52,497 nucleotides of DNA from NCBI RefSeq assembly GCF_014803725.1, contig NZ_JAAVBE010000005.1:1-52497 (forward strand), given 5' to 3'. The position numbers were made by a program, and so were the translations under genes. Position 1 is the stretch's first letter. Every line of letters starts with the position of its first letter. Shown here one piece after another: positions 17,879-28,070 of the stretch. The notes beneath the pieces were generated by a model, which was given only the letters and a program-made list of their open reading frames with translations, was not told where the DNA came from and did not search any database. This DNA is from Desulfovibrio sp. GTDB taxonomy: Bacteria; Desulfobacterota; Desulfovibrionia; Desulfovibrionales; Desulfovibrionaceae.

Positions 17879-18643
17879 CTAGATAACATCGGCCGCATAA
17901 CGCATGGTGCGCCGGAAGAAGGGGTAGCCCACCAGCCAGAGGGCGCCCGTCACGAGGACAGAGATGCAAAGCGGCAACAGGCCCGGGAATTCGCCCAGAA
18001 ACATGGCATCGCGGAACATGCTCACGAGGTGCGCCATGGGATTGACGGTGACGGCCCAGCGGAACTGGGCGGGCACCATCTCCGGGGGGAAAAAGATGGG
18101 CGTCACGAACATGCCGAGCTGCAGGATGATGGGTAGGAGCACGATGATGTCTCGCCGATAGATGGCTATGCCGCAGACGAATACTCCGATACCCATGCCG
18201 AAGAGGCCGATGAGCAGGATAAGAAAAGGCAGCGCGAGCCACGAGGTTTTGGGCATGATGCCGTAGTAGAGGCACATCAGTATCATGAGGACACTGTAGA
18301 CGCAGACGGTCAGCAGCGGCATGCCAAGGGAGCTGACCGCGAAAACCATCGGGTTGGCCGGCATCTTGCGCATGATGCCGAGGTTGGCGCTGATGGAGGG
18401 GAACACTCCGCTAACGATGCTGCTGAAAAACATCCAGAGCATGATGCCGGAAAAGAGGAAGGGAATCATGGGGACGCCGTCTGACTGCGGCAGCCCGAAC
18501 ATGAGGCGGAAAAAAATGAACACCATGAGGTAGACGACCGGGGAGATAAATGCCAGGAGCGGCCCAAGGATGGTGCGCCGGAACTGGGACTTGAAATCCC
18601 TTATGAAAATCACCCTGGTGAGGCGGAGATCCTCGTTAAGCAT
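17879..18643 (-). CDS. wzm: O-antigen/polysaccharide ABC exporter permease
   Basis: A 254-residue integral membrane protein of the ABC-2 family with about six membrane segments: ILGPLLAFISPVVYLMVFIF, FLFSGIMLWMFFSSIV, LLTVCVYSVLMILMCLY, ALPFLILLIGLFGMGIGVF, IIVLLPIILQLGMFVTPIFF and PLCISVLVTGALWLVGYPF. The IFFPPEMVP region is characteristic of Wzm-type permeases. Pairs with the ATPase downstream. Its start overlaps the end of the preceding GT2 gene by 8 bp. Confidence 0.92.
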   Translation of the reverse strand: MLNEDLRLTRVIFIRDFKSQFRRTILGPLLAFISPVVYLMVFIFFRLMFGLPQSDGVPMIPFLFSGIMLWMFFSSIVSGVFPSISANLGIMRKMPANPMVFAVSSLGMPLLTVCVYSVLMILMCLYYGIMPKTSWLALPFLILLIGLFGMGIGVFVCGIAIYRRDIIVLLPIILQLGMFVTPIFFPPEMVPAQFRWAVTVNPMAHLVSMFRDAMFLGEFPGLLPLCISVLVTGALWLVGYPFFRRTMRYAADVI

Positions 18644-20081
18644 TGGCAGGCGCCCTCCCGTCCTGGCAGTGCCCGCAGGCCGGCGGTACGGCGGCGGGGA
18701 GCGCGCGCGAAAATTCCGCGTCCGACGTCACGGTGAATTCGCTGCCGGCAAAGGCCGCGGCGGCATCACGCGCCGCTACCGGCGCATACACCACGGCCAC
18801 CGGGCGCCGGGAGGCGATTTCCCGCGCTTCGTCGAGCATGGTGCGCGAGAAGTCCCACAGGGAGTCCGACGCCGCAACGCACGCCGGTTTTTCGGAGTGC
18901 CGCACTAGGATCCTGTGTACCCACGCGCCATCTTCAAAATCAATGCGGTCATGGCCTTCGCCCGCGGTGAGCACATGCACCTGCGCCCCGGCCGCCGCCA
19001 GCTGGCGTGCCCTTTCCTGCACATCCCGTGCTGCCGCGTCCGGCGGATCGGGGTGCCACGTCTGCGAGAGGAGGATGCAACAGGCCTGCCCCTGCGGGTA
19101 TCGGAATTTGGGAAAGGGCCTGAAGGATGCGCTCCCACGCAGGAGGTGCGGGTCGGGCAGTCGTTGACGGCCCGACAATCCCCGCGCAAGCCCGTGGCGC
19201 AGGGCGCTGTCCGCCTCGCGCTCAAAACGTTCGGCATCGGCCGGGAGAAGGATGCCCTGGTCCACGGCCCAGCGCACATCGCCGCGCCACCTTTGAACGA
19301 ACTCGTCCATGACATGCAGTATTTCCTGAGTGGAAGCGAAGGATTTGCCATGGATAAGGGAAAAATACATCTTGTTCTTAATGAGTGAATACCAGCTTGT
19401 CAGCACACGGTTTGGAGTGCGTATCGAACTGGGGAGAAATTTGTGATGAATGAAGGCGTTTCTCAACTGGGAGACTTTCCAGCCATTGTCGACCATGCGC
19501 ACGATCATGTCGTTTTCATCAAGAAAATATTCAAACTCTTCGTTAAACCCACCCAGTTCAGCGACTGGCGCATGACGAAACAGGCTGTTCGCCATGACAA
19601 AGGGAAAACAGAAGCCCTTGGGGAAATTAAACTCGGGCGTGGGCCGGTTCCAATGCTGGTCGACATCTCCGAAACGGTCTGAAGTGCCAAAGGTCCACTG
19701 ATACCCCTTGCCCGTATGGTCGTGCAGGAAGCCGGCCGCAACGCCCACTCCGGGGTCATCGAAAGCGGGCACCACATCGTCAAGCCATTCCGGTTCCGGA
19801 ATGGAATCATCATCCAAAAAGGCGAGAAGCTCCCCCGATGCCAGGCCTATGCCCATATTCCGGGACTTGGAAAGATTGCGCACCGGGCAGCGCCCGAAGA
19901 CGATGGCATCGCCCAGGGCCTCGCACAGTTCCCATGTGCCGTCATTGGTGGGGCCCGCCACCACCACCACTTCAAAGGAGGGGTAGCGCACATAGCGCAG
20001 GCTCTCGAGGCAAACGCGCAGGCTGTCGGCGCGGCCATCGGTATTGATGATGACGGAAACCGTCCTTGGTTCGGAATTCAT
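18636..20081 (-). CDS. GT2 glycosyltransferase fused to a truncated GT-B N-terminal half
   Basis: A 481-residue protein. Residues 1-~310 are GT2: VSVIINTDGRADSLRVCLES, RNLSKSRNMGIGLASGELLA, the metal motif FLDDDSIPE, and GGFNEEFEYFLDENDMIVRM. Residues ~330-481 begin CCILLSQTWHPDPPDAAARD and QLAAAGAQVHVLTAGEGHDR, matching the N-terminal Rossmann half of GT4 enzymes, but the protein ends before any sugar-nucleotide-binding C-terminal half. The gene looks like a GT2-GT4 fusion that lost its last third; the second domain should be inactive. Overlaps wzm by 8 bp and the upstream gene by 4 bp. Confidence 0.85.
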   Translation of the reverse strand: MNSEPRTVSVIINTDGRADSLRVCLESLRYVRYPSFEVVVVAGPTNDGTWELCEALGDAIVFGRCPVRNLSKSRNMGIGLASGELLAFLDDDSIPEPEWLDDVVPAFDDPGVGVAAGFLHDHTGKGYQWTFGTSDRFGDVDQHWNRPTPEFNFPKGFCFPFVMANSLFRHAPVAELGGFNEEFEYFLDENDMIVRMVDNGWKVSQLRNAFIHHKFLPSSIRTPNRVLTSWYSLIKNKMYFSLIHGKSFASTQEILHVMDEFVQRWRGDVRWAVDQGILLPADAERFEREADSALRHGLARGLSGRQRLPDPHLLRGSASFRPFPKFRYPQGQACCILLSQTWHPDPPDAAARDVQERARQLAAAGAQVHVLTAGEGHDRIDFEDGAWVHRILVRHSEKPACVAASDSLWDFSRTMLDEAREIASRRPVAVVYAPVAARDAAAAFAGSEFTVTSDAEFSRALPAAVPPACGHCQDGRAPANA

Positions 20082-20914
20082 GCAAGCTGCCCGCGCGCGG
20101 CGATGAATTCATGCAGGGGCGCCTCGCCGGCCCCGGCATCCGCGGCGGAGGCAGCGACGACCGCATATCCGGCCTCGGTAAGGAGAGCCCGCGCTTTGGC
20201 CCCGTCCGAAACCGTGCAGCGCAGAAGCCCCTCTGGCCCCAGCAGCTCGCGCCAATAGGGCAGGAGGGTCCGCGCAAAGTCCCAGGGATAGATCTCATCC
20301 ATGTGATCTATCCGAATCTCCGCCAGTTCGCCGGGCGTAAAGGGGAGATTACCCGGCTCGGCCACGATGTCCACGCCGGGGGTGGCCCACGTCCAGATAT
20401 TCAGGACATCGGCCGGGGCCTCGGCCTGGCAGCGGAGAGCGCAACGGATGCTGCGGTCCGCGCTCATGACGGCCAATTTTTCCTGGGCGAGGATGCGCGG
20501 GGCAACCGCCAGTTGCGCCCGGGCCAAGGCCGATGGCCCACCGCATGCGAGGAGCAGCTCGGCACGCACGTATTCCATTCTGCGCGCGAGGGCGCCGCCA
20601 GCCCGACAGGCCGCCTCTTCGCCGCCAGCGGCATTGCGGGCGCAGGCGCGCAAGGCCACGGGCACGGATTTTTCAAAATTCGCCAGCAAGCTCGTCAGCT
20701 CGTCCTTCGCCTTGACCTGCTCGTCCCTCACCTTTACCAAGTCGTCCATCGCCTTGGCAAGCTCGTCCTTCAACCTGACCTGATCATTCCCTATCTGGGC
20801 TGCCTCAACGAGCAACTGCTCCGCCCGCCTAACGGCCTGATAGCGCTTCTCCAGCTTGGCTACGAGGGGTACCGATTTCAGCCGGTCTTTAATATATCGT
20901 CTGATGCCGCTCAT
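20078..20914 (-). CDS. Coiled-coil protein with methyltransferase-like C-terminal domain
   Basis: 278 residues from ATG 20914, chosen because it overlaps the preceding stop (ATGA) and begins MSGIRRYIKDRLKSVPL. Residues ~35-80 are heptad-like (LKDELAKAMDDLVKV, EQVKAKDELTSLL). The C-terminal ~110 residues (DVLNIWTWATPGVDIVAEPG, FTPGELAEIRIDHMDEIYPW, ELLGPEGLLRC) resemble polysaccharide-locus methyltransferase-like proteins but lack a visible glycine-rich SAM motif. In WbdD-type systems a coiled coil measures chain length; a similar role is possible but only inferred. Overlaps neighbours by 4 bp on each side. Confidence 0.6.
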   Translation of the reverse strand: MSGIRRYIKDRLKSVPLVAKLEKRYQAVRRAEQLLVEAAQIGNDQVRLKDELAKAMDDLVKVRDEQVKAKDELTSLLANFEKSVPVALRACARNAAGGEEAACRAGGALARRMEYVRAELLLACGGPSALARAQLAVAPRILAQEKLAVMSADRSIRCALRCQAEAPADVLNIWTWATPGVDIVAEPGNLPFTPGELAEIRIDHMDEIYPWDFARTLLPYWRELLGPEGLLRCTVSDGAKARALLTEAGYAVVAASAADAGAGEAPLHEFIAARGQLA

Positions 20915-23433
20915 GATGACCTCCGACAGGGTTCTTTCCCGCCGTTCTCCGCTACATGGATACCGATGGCGGCGAGCAAAGCCTGACAGCTTTCGCGCCA
21001 GGTGCTCCATCGGATACCCGTGGAAGAAGGCGCATTGCCCCGGGCGTACGCCGCCAGCCACTGTCTCAGGGCGGCGGCCAAATCCCCGGCTTCCCTCCCG
21101 GAAAAATAGAAGGCGTGCTCACCGGCAATTTCCCTGAATACGGGGATATCCCGCAGTATCAATGGCTTGCCATAGCGGGCGCCCTCAATAAGGCTCAAGC
21201 CAAAGCCCTCGGCCTCCGACGCCGACAGGACCACTGTGGCGGCATCGTAGACTTGCGCGAGATATTCGTCGCTGATGCCGCGAAGCCTGAAAAGCCGCTT
21301 CCCCAGTTCGGGGTGTGAGGCCAGCGTGGCTTCAAAATCGTCCATCTTCCAGCCGCTATGGCCTACAAGGACTAGATTAACATCCACCCCAACAGCCCAT
21401 AGCATTTCGAGAGCAGCCAGCGTTTGCCTGTGACCCTTGCGCGGCTCAATGGTGCTCACCATGAGAATGGATGGTCGAGTACGCAGTTGTTGAAGTGTCT
21501 CTATGGCGTCTTCAGGGAGCCCCATTGAAGGCTGGGTTTGCTCTAGGTCTGCCCCGTTGTGCACAGATGCTATCTCTAAATTAGGACGCAAGAGCTCCTT
21601 AGTCGCAAGCCAGTGTTTTACTTCTCCCGCCACACTTGCTGAAACACAGATAATACCATTAAATTGGGCGATGGCTCGTAGCCAGCCTTCAAAATTCACG
21701 AGGACACCCTCAAAAATATACTGCGGAAAAAGTAGGGGTATGATATCATGCACAACGAAATACATGCGTACGCCCCAGGCGTGCATCGTCTTGAGCCAGT
21801 CAAAATGGTCCACGGTTTGGTCAACCGTAAGGTCTAGGCCCAAAAAGATATCCTCCGGGCCATAACCCACGGGGACGTCGCCCTCCAGGCCGTCGTCATA
21901 GCCGAACAGCCTCTGGGCCGCCTCATGGGCGTAGACATAATAGCCCTTATTTTTCGCCGGGTGCACAAAGCGCACGAGCCAGCCCCGGGGGGGGGTACGC
22001 ACTAGCTCTAGGGCAATGCCACGGGTCACGCGTTGGACACCCGTCCTTGAATCAAAGATTGCCAAGGTGCCAATATCGACCAAGAGTTGTGGTTGCTGCG
22101 GGGGGAAGGTATGTGCTAGGGCGTCGGCGAGGAGCACGGTCTCCCTGTCGGCAGACGGGGTGGCCAACTGCCGGCAGAGCCGTGCCAGCCGGAGCTGCGG
22201 CTCCTCGTCGGGCCAGACTGCGGCCCGTCTGGCGCCCTGCTCTTCCAGCGCCGAGGCGATGATCTCGGCACAGCGTTTCCAGGAGAACAGGGGCGCGCGC
22301 TCCAGTGCCCTGCGGACAAGCCGCTCCCGAAATTTCGTATCCGTCAGGGCCTGTGTCATTTTTTGGCAAAGGTCATCCACATCCCGGGGGTCGAAAAACG
22401 CTTCGGGCCAGTCGAGGATCTCTGGCACCGCTGTGGCGTTGGAGCAGATGACGGGAGCGCCGCAACGGATGGCCTCCACAACGGGCAGCCCGAACCCCTC
22501 GTTCAGGGAAGGAAAGACAAAAAGCGCGCAGGAACGGTAAAGGTCGCGCAATTCGCTGTCGCTCACATAGCCCAGGAGACGCACATCCTCCCCGGACAGG
22601 CCGAGGCTTGCGCAATGCGCCTCGTACTCTTCGAGCATGTGGGCCTGGCCGCCGCAGGGCAGCACGAGCTGGTAACGTGCGCTTAATTCGCGGGGCAGCC
22701 GCGCATAGGCTTGGAGAAGTCCACGGACGTTCTTCCTTTCGTCAAGGCCGCCGGCGTAAAGGATAAATTCACGGGAAATGCCGAACGCATCAAGCAGGCG
22801 TTGCCGTGCTGCGGGGGCAAGCTCCCCGGGGCAAAAGAGCGCGTCCGCCCCCAGCGGCAGGACCCGCGCGGGAATTCCTGGCAAATGTTCCCTGCATTCC
22901 TCACGCACAAAGTCCGAGATGGGAAAGACCACGTCCATCTGGCGCAACTGTTGCAACAGCTCGGCATATCTCTGCCACGACACGGCGTCTGTGTATTCCT
23001 GCTTCTGAAGCAAAGGGATGAAGTCATACACCACCGCGGCCAGCAGGCATTTGCCCTTGAGGGGCGTCGGGTCACAGAAAAAATTGTAGCTTGTGTATTC
23101 CATCATGCTGGGGACGAGCACCACATCCGGGTGAAGTCCCGCAAGGAATTCCGGATAAATGGCCGACGCCCATTCGTGATGGCGTCGTGCTTTCCCCTTT
23201 ATGAGGGCCAGGGGGGGGACGGCCTGCCAGACATGGACGTGCCCCTTGGGGAGCAGCGGCCCGAATTGCTCGCGCAGGCTGCCAAGGGCCCTTGGAAACA
23301 ACCCGTTGAGGGCCAGATGCACTTCATGGCGCTCCTGCCGGATCAGGGCTTCCGTCAGGCTGCGGGTGACGCGCCCCACGCCCCGGAACCGGGAATCCGT
23401 CTGCGCTCCCTGCATGTCAATGACAATGCGCAT
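20911..23433 (-). CDS. Double-domain GT4 glycosyltransferase (WbdA-like arrangement)
   Basis: An 840-residue protein of two GT-B modules. Module 1 (~1-400) starts MRIVIDMQGAQTDSRFRGVG and has LYAGGLDERKNVRGLLQAYA, CALFVFPSLNEGFGLPVVEA and SNATAVPEILDWPEAFFDP. Module 2 (~455-815) starts LVDIGTLAIFDSRTGVQRVT and has ILMVSTIEPRKGHRQTLAAL and VVLSASEAEGFGLSLIEGAR. Two-module mannosyltransferases of this design (WbdA) polymerise mannan-type O-antigens with alternating linkages; the GDP-mannose genes upstream fit. Module 1 is a close paralogue of the upstream gene. Ribosome site GAGGAG at 5-bp spacing. Confidence 0.88.
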   Translation of the reverse strand: MRIVIDMQGAQTDSRFRGVGRVTRSLTEALIRQERHEVHLALNGLFPRALGSLREQFGPLLPKGHVHVWQAVPPLALIKGKARRHHEWASAIYPEFLAGLHPDVVLVPSMMEYTSYNFFCDPTPLKGKCLLAAVVYDFIPLLQKQEYTDAVSWQRYAELLQQLRQMDVVFPISDFVREECREHLPGIPARVLPLGADALFCPGELAPAARQRLLDAFGISREFILYAGGLDERKNVRGLLQAYARLPRELSARYQLVLPCGGQAHMLEEYEAHCASLGLSGEDVRLLGYVSDSELRDLYRSCALFVFPSLNEGFGLPVVEAIRCGAPVICSNATAVPEILDWPEAFFDPRDVDDLCQKMTQALTDTKFRERLVRRALERAPLFSWKRCAEIIASALEEQGARRAAVWPDEEPQLRLARLCRQLATPSADRETVLLADALAHTFPPQQPQLLVDIGTLAIFDSRTGVQRVTRGIALELVRTPPRGWLVRFVHPAKNKGYYVYAHEAAQRLFGYDDGLEGDVPVGYGPEDIFLGLDLTVDQTVDHFDWLKTMHAWGVRMYFVVHDIIPLLFPQYIFEGVLVNFEGWLRAIAQFNGIICVSASVAGEVKHWLATKELLRPNLEIASVHNGADLEQTQPSMGLPEDAIETLQQLRTRPSILMVSTIEPRKGHRQTLAALEMLWAVGVDVNLVLVGHSGWKMDDFEATLASHPELGKRLFRLRGISDEYLAQVYDAATVVLSASEAEGFGLSLIEGARYGKPLILRDIPVFREIAGEHAFYFSGREAGDLAAALRQWLAAYARGNAPSSTGIRWSTWRESCQALLAAIGIHVAENGGKEPCRRSS

Positions 23434-23435
23434 GC

Positions 23436-25082
23436 TTACTCCTCATCGTGCTCGGTCAATTTTATATATATTCCCCTCGCACGTGGGGAGAGACTGTTAT
23501 ATTCATGCACGATAGCATCATAATGGAGTTTCGTATCTTTAACCTTGCTTATCAACCTTTTTCTAAATGCGGGAAAGACCATAAAGCCACCGAGCAACAA
23601 CTTCTTAAGCCATGGCAGCTTTTCAATGCATTTGACCGCAAAATATATGGAGCACTTCAAGTAGCGCTTGTGCTTGTCCCTGAGCCTGTTGTTGCCAAGT
23701 AAAACCTTGAGGGTGCTGAAACCGGGCCAGAGTTGGGGACCGCCCGCCCCAGGAAAGGTTCGGTCGAGTGCTTCCGAAAGCAGGGCCGTTTCGTGGGCGC
23801 TCATGGGAGTGGCCAACTGCCGGTAGAGCGGCGCCAGCTGCTCCTGCTGCGGATCTTCGGGCCAGACTGCGGAGCGTTTGGTGACAAGCGCATCAAACGC
23901 CGAGAGGATCACATCGGCGCAACGCGCCCAGGAGAACAGAGGGGCGCGTTCCTGCCCCCGGTCTCTGAGCCTTTGCCGGAATTCCTCATCGGTCAGGGCC
24001 TGTGTCATTTTTTGGCAAAGGGCGTCCACATCCCGGGGGTCGAAAAACGCTTCGGGCCAGTCGAGGATTTCCGGGACCGCTGTGGCGTTGGAACAGATGA
24101 CGGGCGCGCCGCAACGTATGGCCTCAACCACTGGCAGCCCGAAGCCCTCGTTCAGGGACGGAAAGACAAAAAGCGCGCAGGAACGGTAAAGGTCGCGCAG
24201 GTCGCTGTCGCCCACATAGCCCAAAAGACGCACATCCTCTTCGGAAAGGCCGAGACTGGCGCAATGGCGCCCATACTCTTCAATCATATGGGCCTGCCCG
24301 CCGCAGGGCAACACAAGCTGGTAGTGTGCGCGCAATGCGCGCGGCAGCCGCGCATAGGCCAGCAGCAGGCCCTGGACATTCTTCCTGTCATCCAGGCCGC
24401 CCGCATAAAAGATGAATTCACGGGAAATGCCAAAGGTATCGCGCAGCCACCTGCGTGCGGCCTCGTCCACAGCCCCGGGGCAAAAGAGCGCGTCCGCCCC
24501 CAGAGGAAGCACACGTGCGGGAATGCCGGGCAAATACTCCTTGCACCCCTCGCGCACAAAGGCCGAGATGGGAAAGACCACATCCATCTGGCGTGACTGC
24601 TGGAGCAGTTCGCCATATCTCGGTCCGGAAACGGGATCCGTGTATTTTTGCCATTCACGCAGAGGAATAAAATCGTACACCAAAGCCCCGAGCAGGCATT
24701 TGCCTTTCAGGGGCGTGGCGTCAAAAGAAAAATTGTATGTCGTATACTCCATCAGGCTGGGAACGAGCACTGCATCGGGGCGCAACCCGGCAATGAACGC
24801 CCCATAAATGGCCGACGCCCATTCCCGGTGGCGCGGCGTGGCCTCGGGGAGCAGGGCAATGGGCGGGAGGGCCTGCCAGACATGGATATGACCCGGGGAC
24901 AGCAGCGGCCCGAACTGCTCTTGCAGGGCGCCGATGGCCTCAGGGAGCAGCCCGTTGAGGGCCAGGTGCACCTCATGGCGCCCCTGCCGGATAATGGCTT
25001 CCGCCAGGCTGCGGGTAACGCGGCCGATACCCCGGAAGCGGGAGTCTGTCTGGGCTCCCTGCATGTCGATGACAATGCGCAC
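23436..25082 (-). CDS. GT4 glycosyltransferase, tandem paralogue with basic tail
   Basis: 548 residues from GTG 25082, preferred because GGAGGTGA lies about 8 bp upstream and the protein then starts (V)RIVIDMQGAQTDSRFRGIG like its paralogue; a GTG at 25091 would overlap that ribosome site. The GT-B module (~1-400) is near-identical in long stretches to module 1 of the downstream 840-aa enzyme, including SLNEGFGLPVVEAIRCGAPV. The second module is replaced by an AT-rich, basic tail (~465-548): KCIEKLPWLKKLLLGG, FPAFRKRLISKVKDTKLHYD, LSPRARGIYIKL. This tail is also encoded by the next ORF upstream. Probably a sugar transferase using GDP-mannose or a derivative. Confidence 0.85.
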   Translation of the reverse strand: MRIVIDMQGAQTDSRFRGIGRVTRSLAEAIIRQGRHEVHLALNGLLPEAIGALQEQFGPLLSPGHIHVWQALPPIALLPEATPRHREWASAIYGAFIAGLRPDAVLVPSLMEYTTYNFSFDATPLKGKCLLGALVYDFIPLREWQKYTDPVSGPRYGELLQQSRQMDVVFPISAFVREGCKEYLPGIPARVLPLGADALFCPGAVDEAARRWLRDTFGISREFIFYAGGLDDRKNVQGLLLAYARLPRALRAHYQLVLPCGGQAHMIEEYGRHCASLGLSEEDVRLLGYVGDSDLRDLYRSCALFVFPSLNEGFGLPVVEAIRCGAPVICSNATAVPEILDWPEAFFDPRDVDALCQKMTQALTDEEFRQRLRDRGQERAPLFSWARCADVILSAFDALVTKRSAVWPEDPQQEQLAPLYRQLATPMSAHETALLSEALDRTFPGAGGPQLWPGFSTLKVLLGNNRLRDKHKRYLKCSIYFAVKCIEKLPWLKKLLLGGFMVFPAFRKRLISKVKDTKLHYDAIVHEYNSLSPRARGIYIKLTEHDEE

Positions 25083-25083
25083 C

Positions 25084-25329
25084 CTAGTCACCTCCGCGTC
25101 CGATCAACTGGCGGTATATCTCCCGCGCATGGGGCGGGAGGTCGTCATAGTCATGCAACTCTGCATCGAGCGGATATTTTGTATTTCTTACAATGTATAT
25201 CAATTTTCGACGCAAGCCAGGAAAAGGGGTGAAGACCTTGAGACATGCCTTCTTGAGGAGCGGCTGGCCTTCGATGGAACGCCCTACGATACGTATGGCG
25301 AATTTTATGCAGCGCTTGAGCATGGACAT
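25084..25329 (-). CDS. 81-aa tail-module ORF (small protein or remnant of a third GT copy)
   Basis: From ATG 25329 (or 25323) the frame reads MSMLKRCIKFAIRIVG, QPLLKKACLKVFTPFPGLRR, KLIYIVRNTKYPLDAELHDY and LPPHAREIYRQL. This aligns end to end with the C-terminal tail of the transferase just downstream: shared FPxxRxKLI, V-x2-TK, DA-x2-H-x-Y and L-x-P-x-AR-x-IY-x2-L. The frame is open further upstream to 25428 with unconvincing sequence. It may be an expressed small protein or the last piece of a GT lost by recombination between tandem copies. Ribosome site weak (AAGG). One base separates its stop from the next start. Confidence 0.5.
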   Translation of the reverse strand: MSMLKRCIKFAIRIVGRSIEGQPLLKKACLKVFTPFPGLRRKLIYIVRNTKYPLDAELHDYDDLPPHAREIYRQLIGRGGD

Positions 25330-25449
25330 GTACCTTACGAGTATACCCGGAAGAATAGGGGACGGCGCAAAAAAGTTTTCAAAGCCTTCACAGGCCGCCC
25401 CGACGCCACCCCGGCAGGAAATCTCCATCTATCCTCGGAGGGTCCGCTG

Positions 25450-26586
<1,137 letters not shown>

Positions 26587-28011
26587 TTATCTGGAGCTGC
26601 CTTCCCGTCCGTACGCGTCGGAAAACCTGACGATATCGTCCTCGCCCAGGTAGGACCCGGACTGGATCTCGATGAGCACCAGCGGGATGATGCCGGGGTT
26701 CCTCAGCCGGTGGGCGGTGCCCACCGGGATATAGGTGGACTGGTCTTCGGTGTAGAGGCGCGTTTCCGTGCCATTGACCACTTCCGCGGTGCCACTGACC
26801 ACCACCCAGTGCTCGGCGCGGTGGTGGTGCATCTGGAGGGAGAGCTCGGCTCCCGGATCGACGATGATGCGCTTGACCTGGAAGCGGTCGCCCACGACGA
26901 GGGTCTCGTAGCTGCCCCAGGGGCGATAGACCCGCAAATGCTGCTTGCACTCGGGCCTGCCCGCGTCTGCCAGCCGCCTGACGATGGCCTTCACTTCCTG
27001 CACCCGCTCGCGAGGGGCCACCAGGAGGGCGTCGCGCGTTTCCACGATGGCGAGGCCGCGCAGGCCGATGGCCGCCACCAGGCGGTGCCGGGCGTTGAAA
27101 TAGCAGTCCCGCGTGTCATGGGCGAGCACATCGCCCTGGCAGACATTGCCGTCGCCATCGACCGGGCCGGCCTGGTAAAAGGCCTCCCAGGAGCCGAGGT
27201 CGCTCCACTGCGTGGAGAGCGGCACCACGGCCGCCCGGTCCGTATGCTCCATGACGGCGTAGTCGATGGAGTCGGCCGGCGAGGCCAGGAAGGCCGCGGC
27301 CTCGGGGCGGCAGAAGGCGCCGTCCTGCGCGCGGGCGTCCCAGGCCGCCCGGCAGGCTGTGGCTATTTCGGGCGCGAAGCGCTCGAGCTCCTGCAAATAG
27401 ACGGAAGCGCGCATGAGGAACATGCCGCTGTTCCATAAAAAGCCCCCCTGTTCCAGCATGGCCCGCGCCGTGGCGGCATCGGGCTTCTCCACAAAGCGCG
27501 CCACGCGAAAGCCGCCGTCGCCCAGCGGCGCGCCCGTTTCGATATAGCCGAAGCCGGTTTCCGGGCCGGTGGGCGTGATGCCGAAGGTGACGATGCGCCC
27601 TTCGGCCGCCAGCGGCGCCGCGCTCTCCACAGCGCGCAAGAGGGGCTCCTCGTCCTTGAGGGCGTGGTCCGAAGGAAGCACGAGCATGAGCGGGTCGGCC
27701 CCGTCCGCAGTGAGGGCCAGCGCCGCCAGGGCTATAGCGGGCGCTGTATTGCGCGGGGCCGGCTCCAGCAGGATGGTGGCCTGGGCTCCCATTTCCCGCA
27801 GGGACGCCGCCACATAGAAACGGTGCGCCTCATTGCAGATGATGACCGGCTCCTGGCGGGACGGCGTGCGCAGGGCGCGGGCCAGCGTGTCCTTGAACAG
27901 GGTGCGGCCGCCGCCCAGGTCCACGAACTGCTTGGGATAGGCTTCGCGGGAAAGGGGCCACAGGCGCGTGCCGCTGCCGCCGCAGAGAATGACCGGTGCG
28001 ATTGGTGTCAT
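26587..28011 (-). CDS. manC: Mannose-1-phosphate guanylyltransferase / mannose-6-phosphate isomerase
   Basis: A 474-residue bifunctional type II enzyme making GDP-mannose. The nucleotidyltransferase domain begins VILCGGSGTRLWPLSREAYP followed by KQF; FVEKPDAATARAML is the conserved FVEKP lysine motif, and VPLSTQWSDLGSWEAF the metal-binding region. The cupin isomerase domain starts ~350 with YRPWGSYETL and contains LSLQMHHHRAEHW and the metal-binding histidines. It lies 60 bp after manB and 99 bp before gmd. Confidence 0.95.
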   Translation of the reverse strand: MTPIAPVILCGGSGTRLWPLSREAYPKQFVDLGGGRTLFKDTLARALRTPSRQEPVIICNEAHRFYVAASLREMGAQATILLEPAPRNTAPAIALAALALTADGADPLMLVLPSDHALKDEEPLLRAVESAAPLAAEGRIVTFGITPTGPETGFGYIETGAPLGDGGFRVARFVEKPDAATARAMLEQGGFLWNSGMFLMRASVYLQELERFAPEIATACRAAWDARAQDGAFCRPEAAAFLASPADSIDYAVMEHTDRAAVVPLSTQWSDLGSWEAFYQAGPVDGDGNVCQGDVLAHDTRDCYFNARHRLVAAIGLRGLAIVETRDALLVAPRERVQEVKAIVRRLADAGRPECKQHLRVYRPWGSYETLVVGDRFQVKRIIVDPGAELSLQMHHHRAEHWVVVSGTAEVVNGTETRLYTEDQSTYIPVGTAHRLRNPGIIPLVLIEIQSGSYLGEDDIVRFSDAYGREGSSR

Positions 28012-28070
28012 ATCTACCTCGTTATGTCCCCCGGCGATGCCGGATGCCGGCGCAATTCATAATTTCCCGG

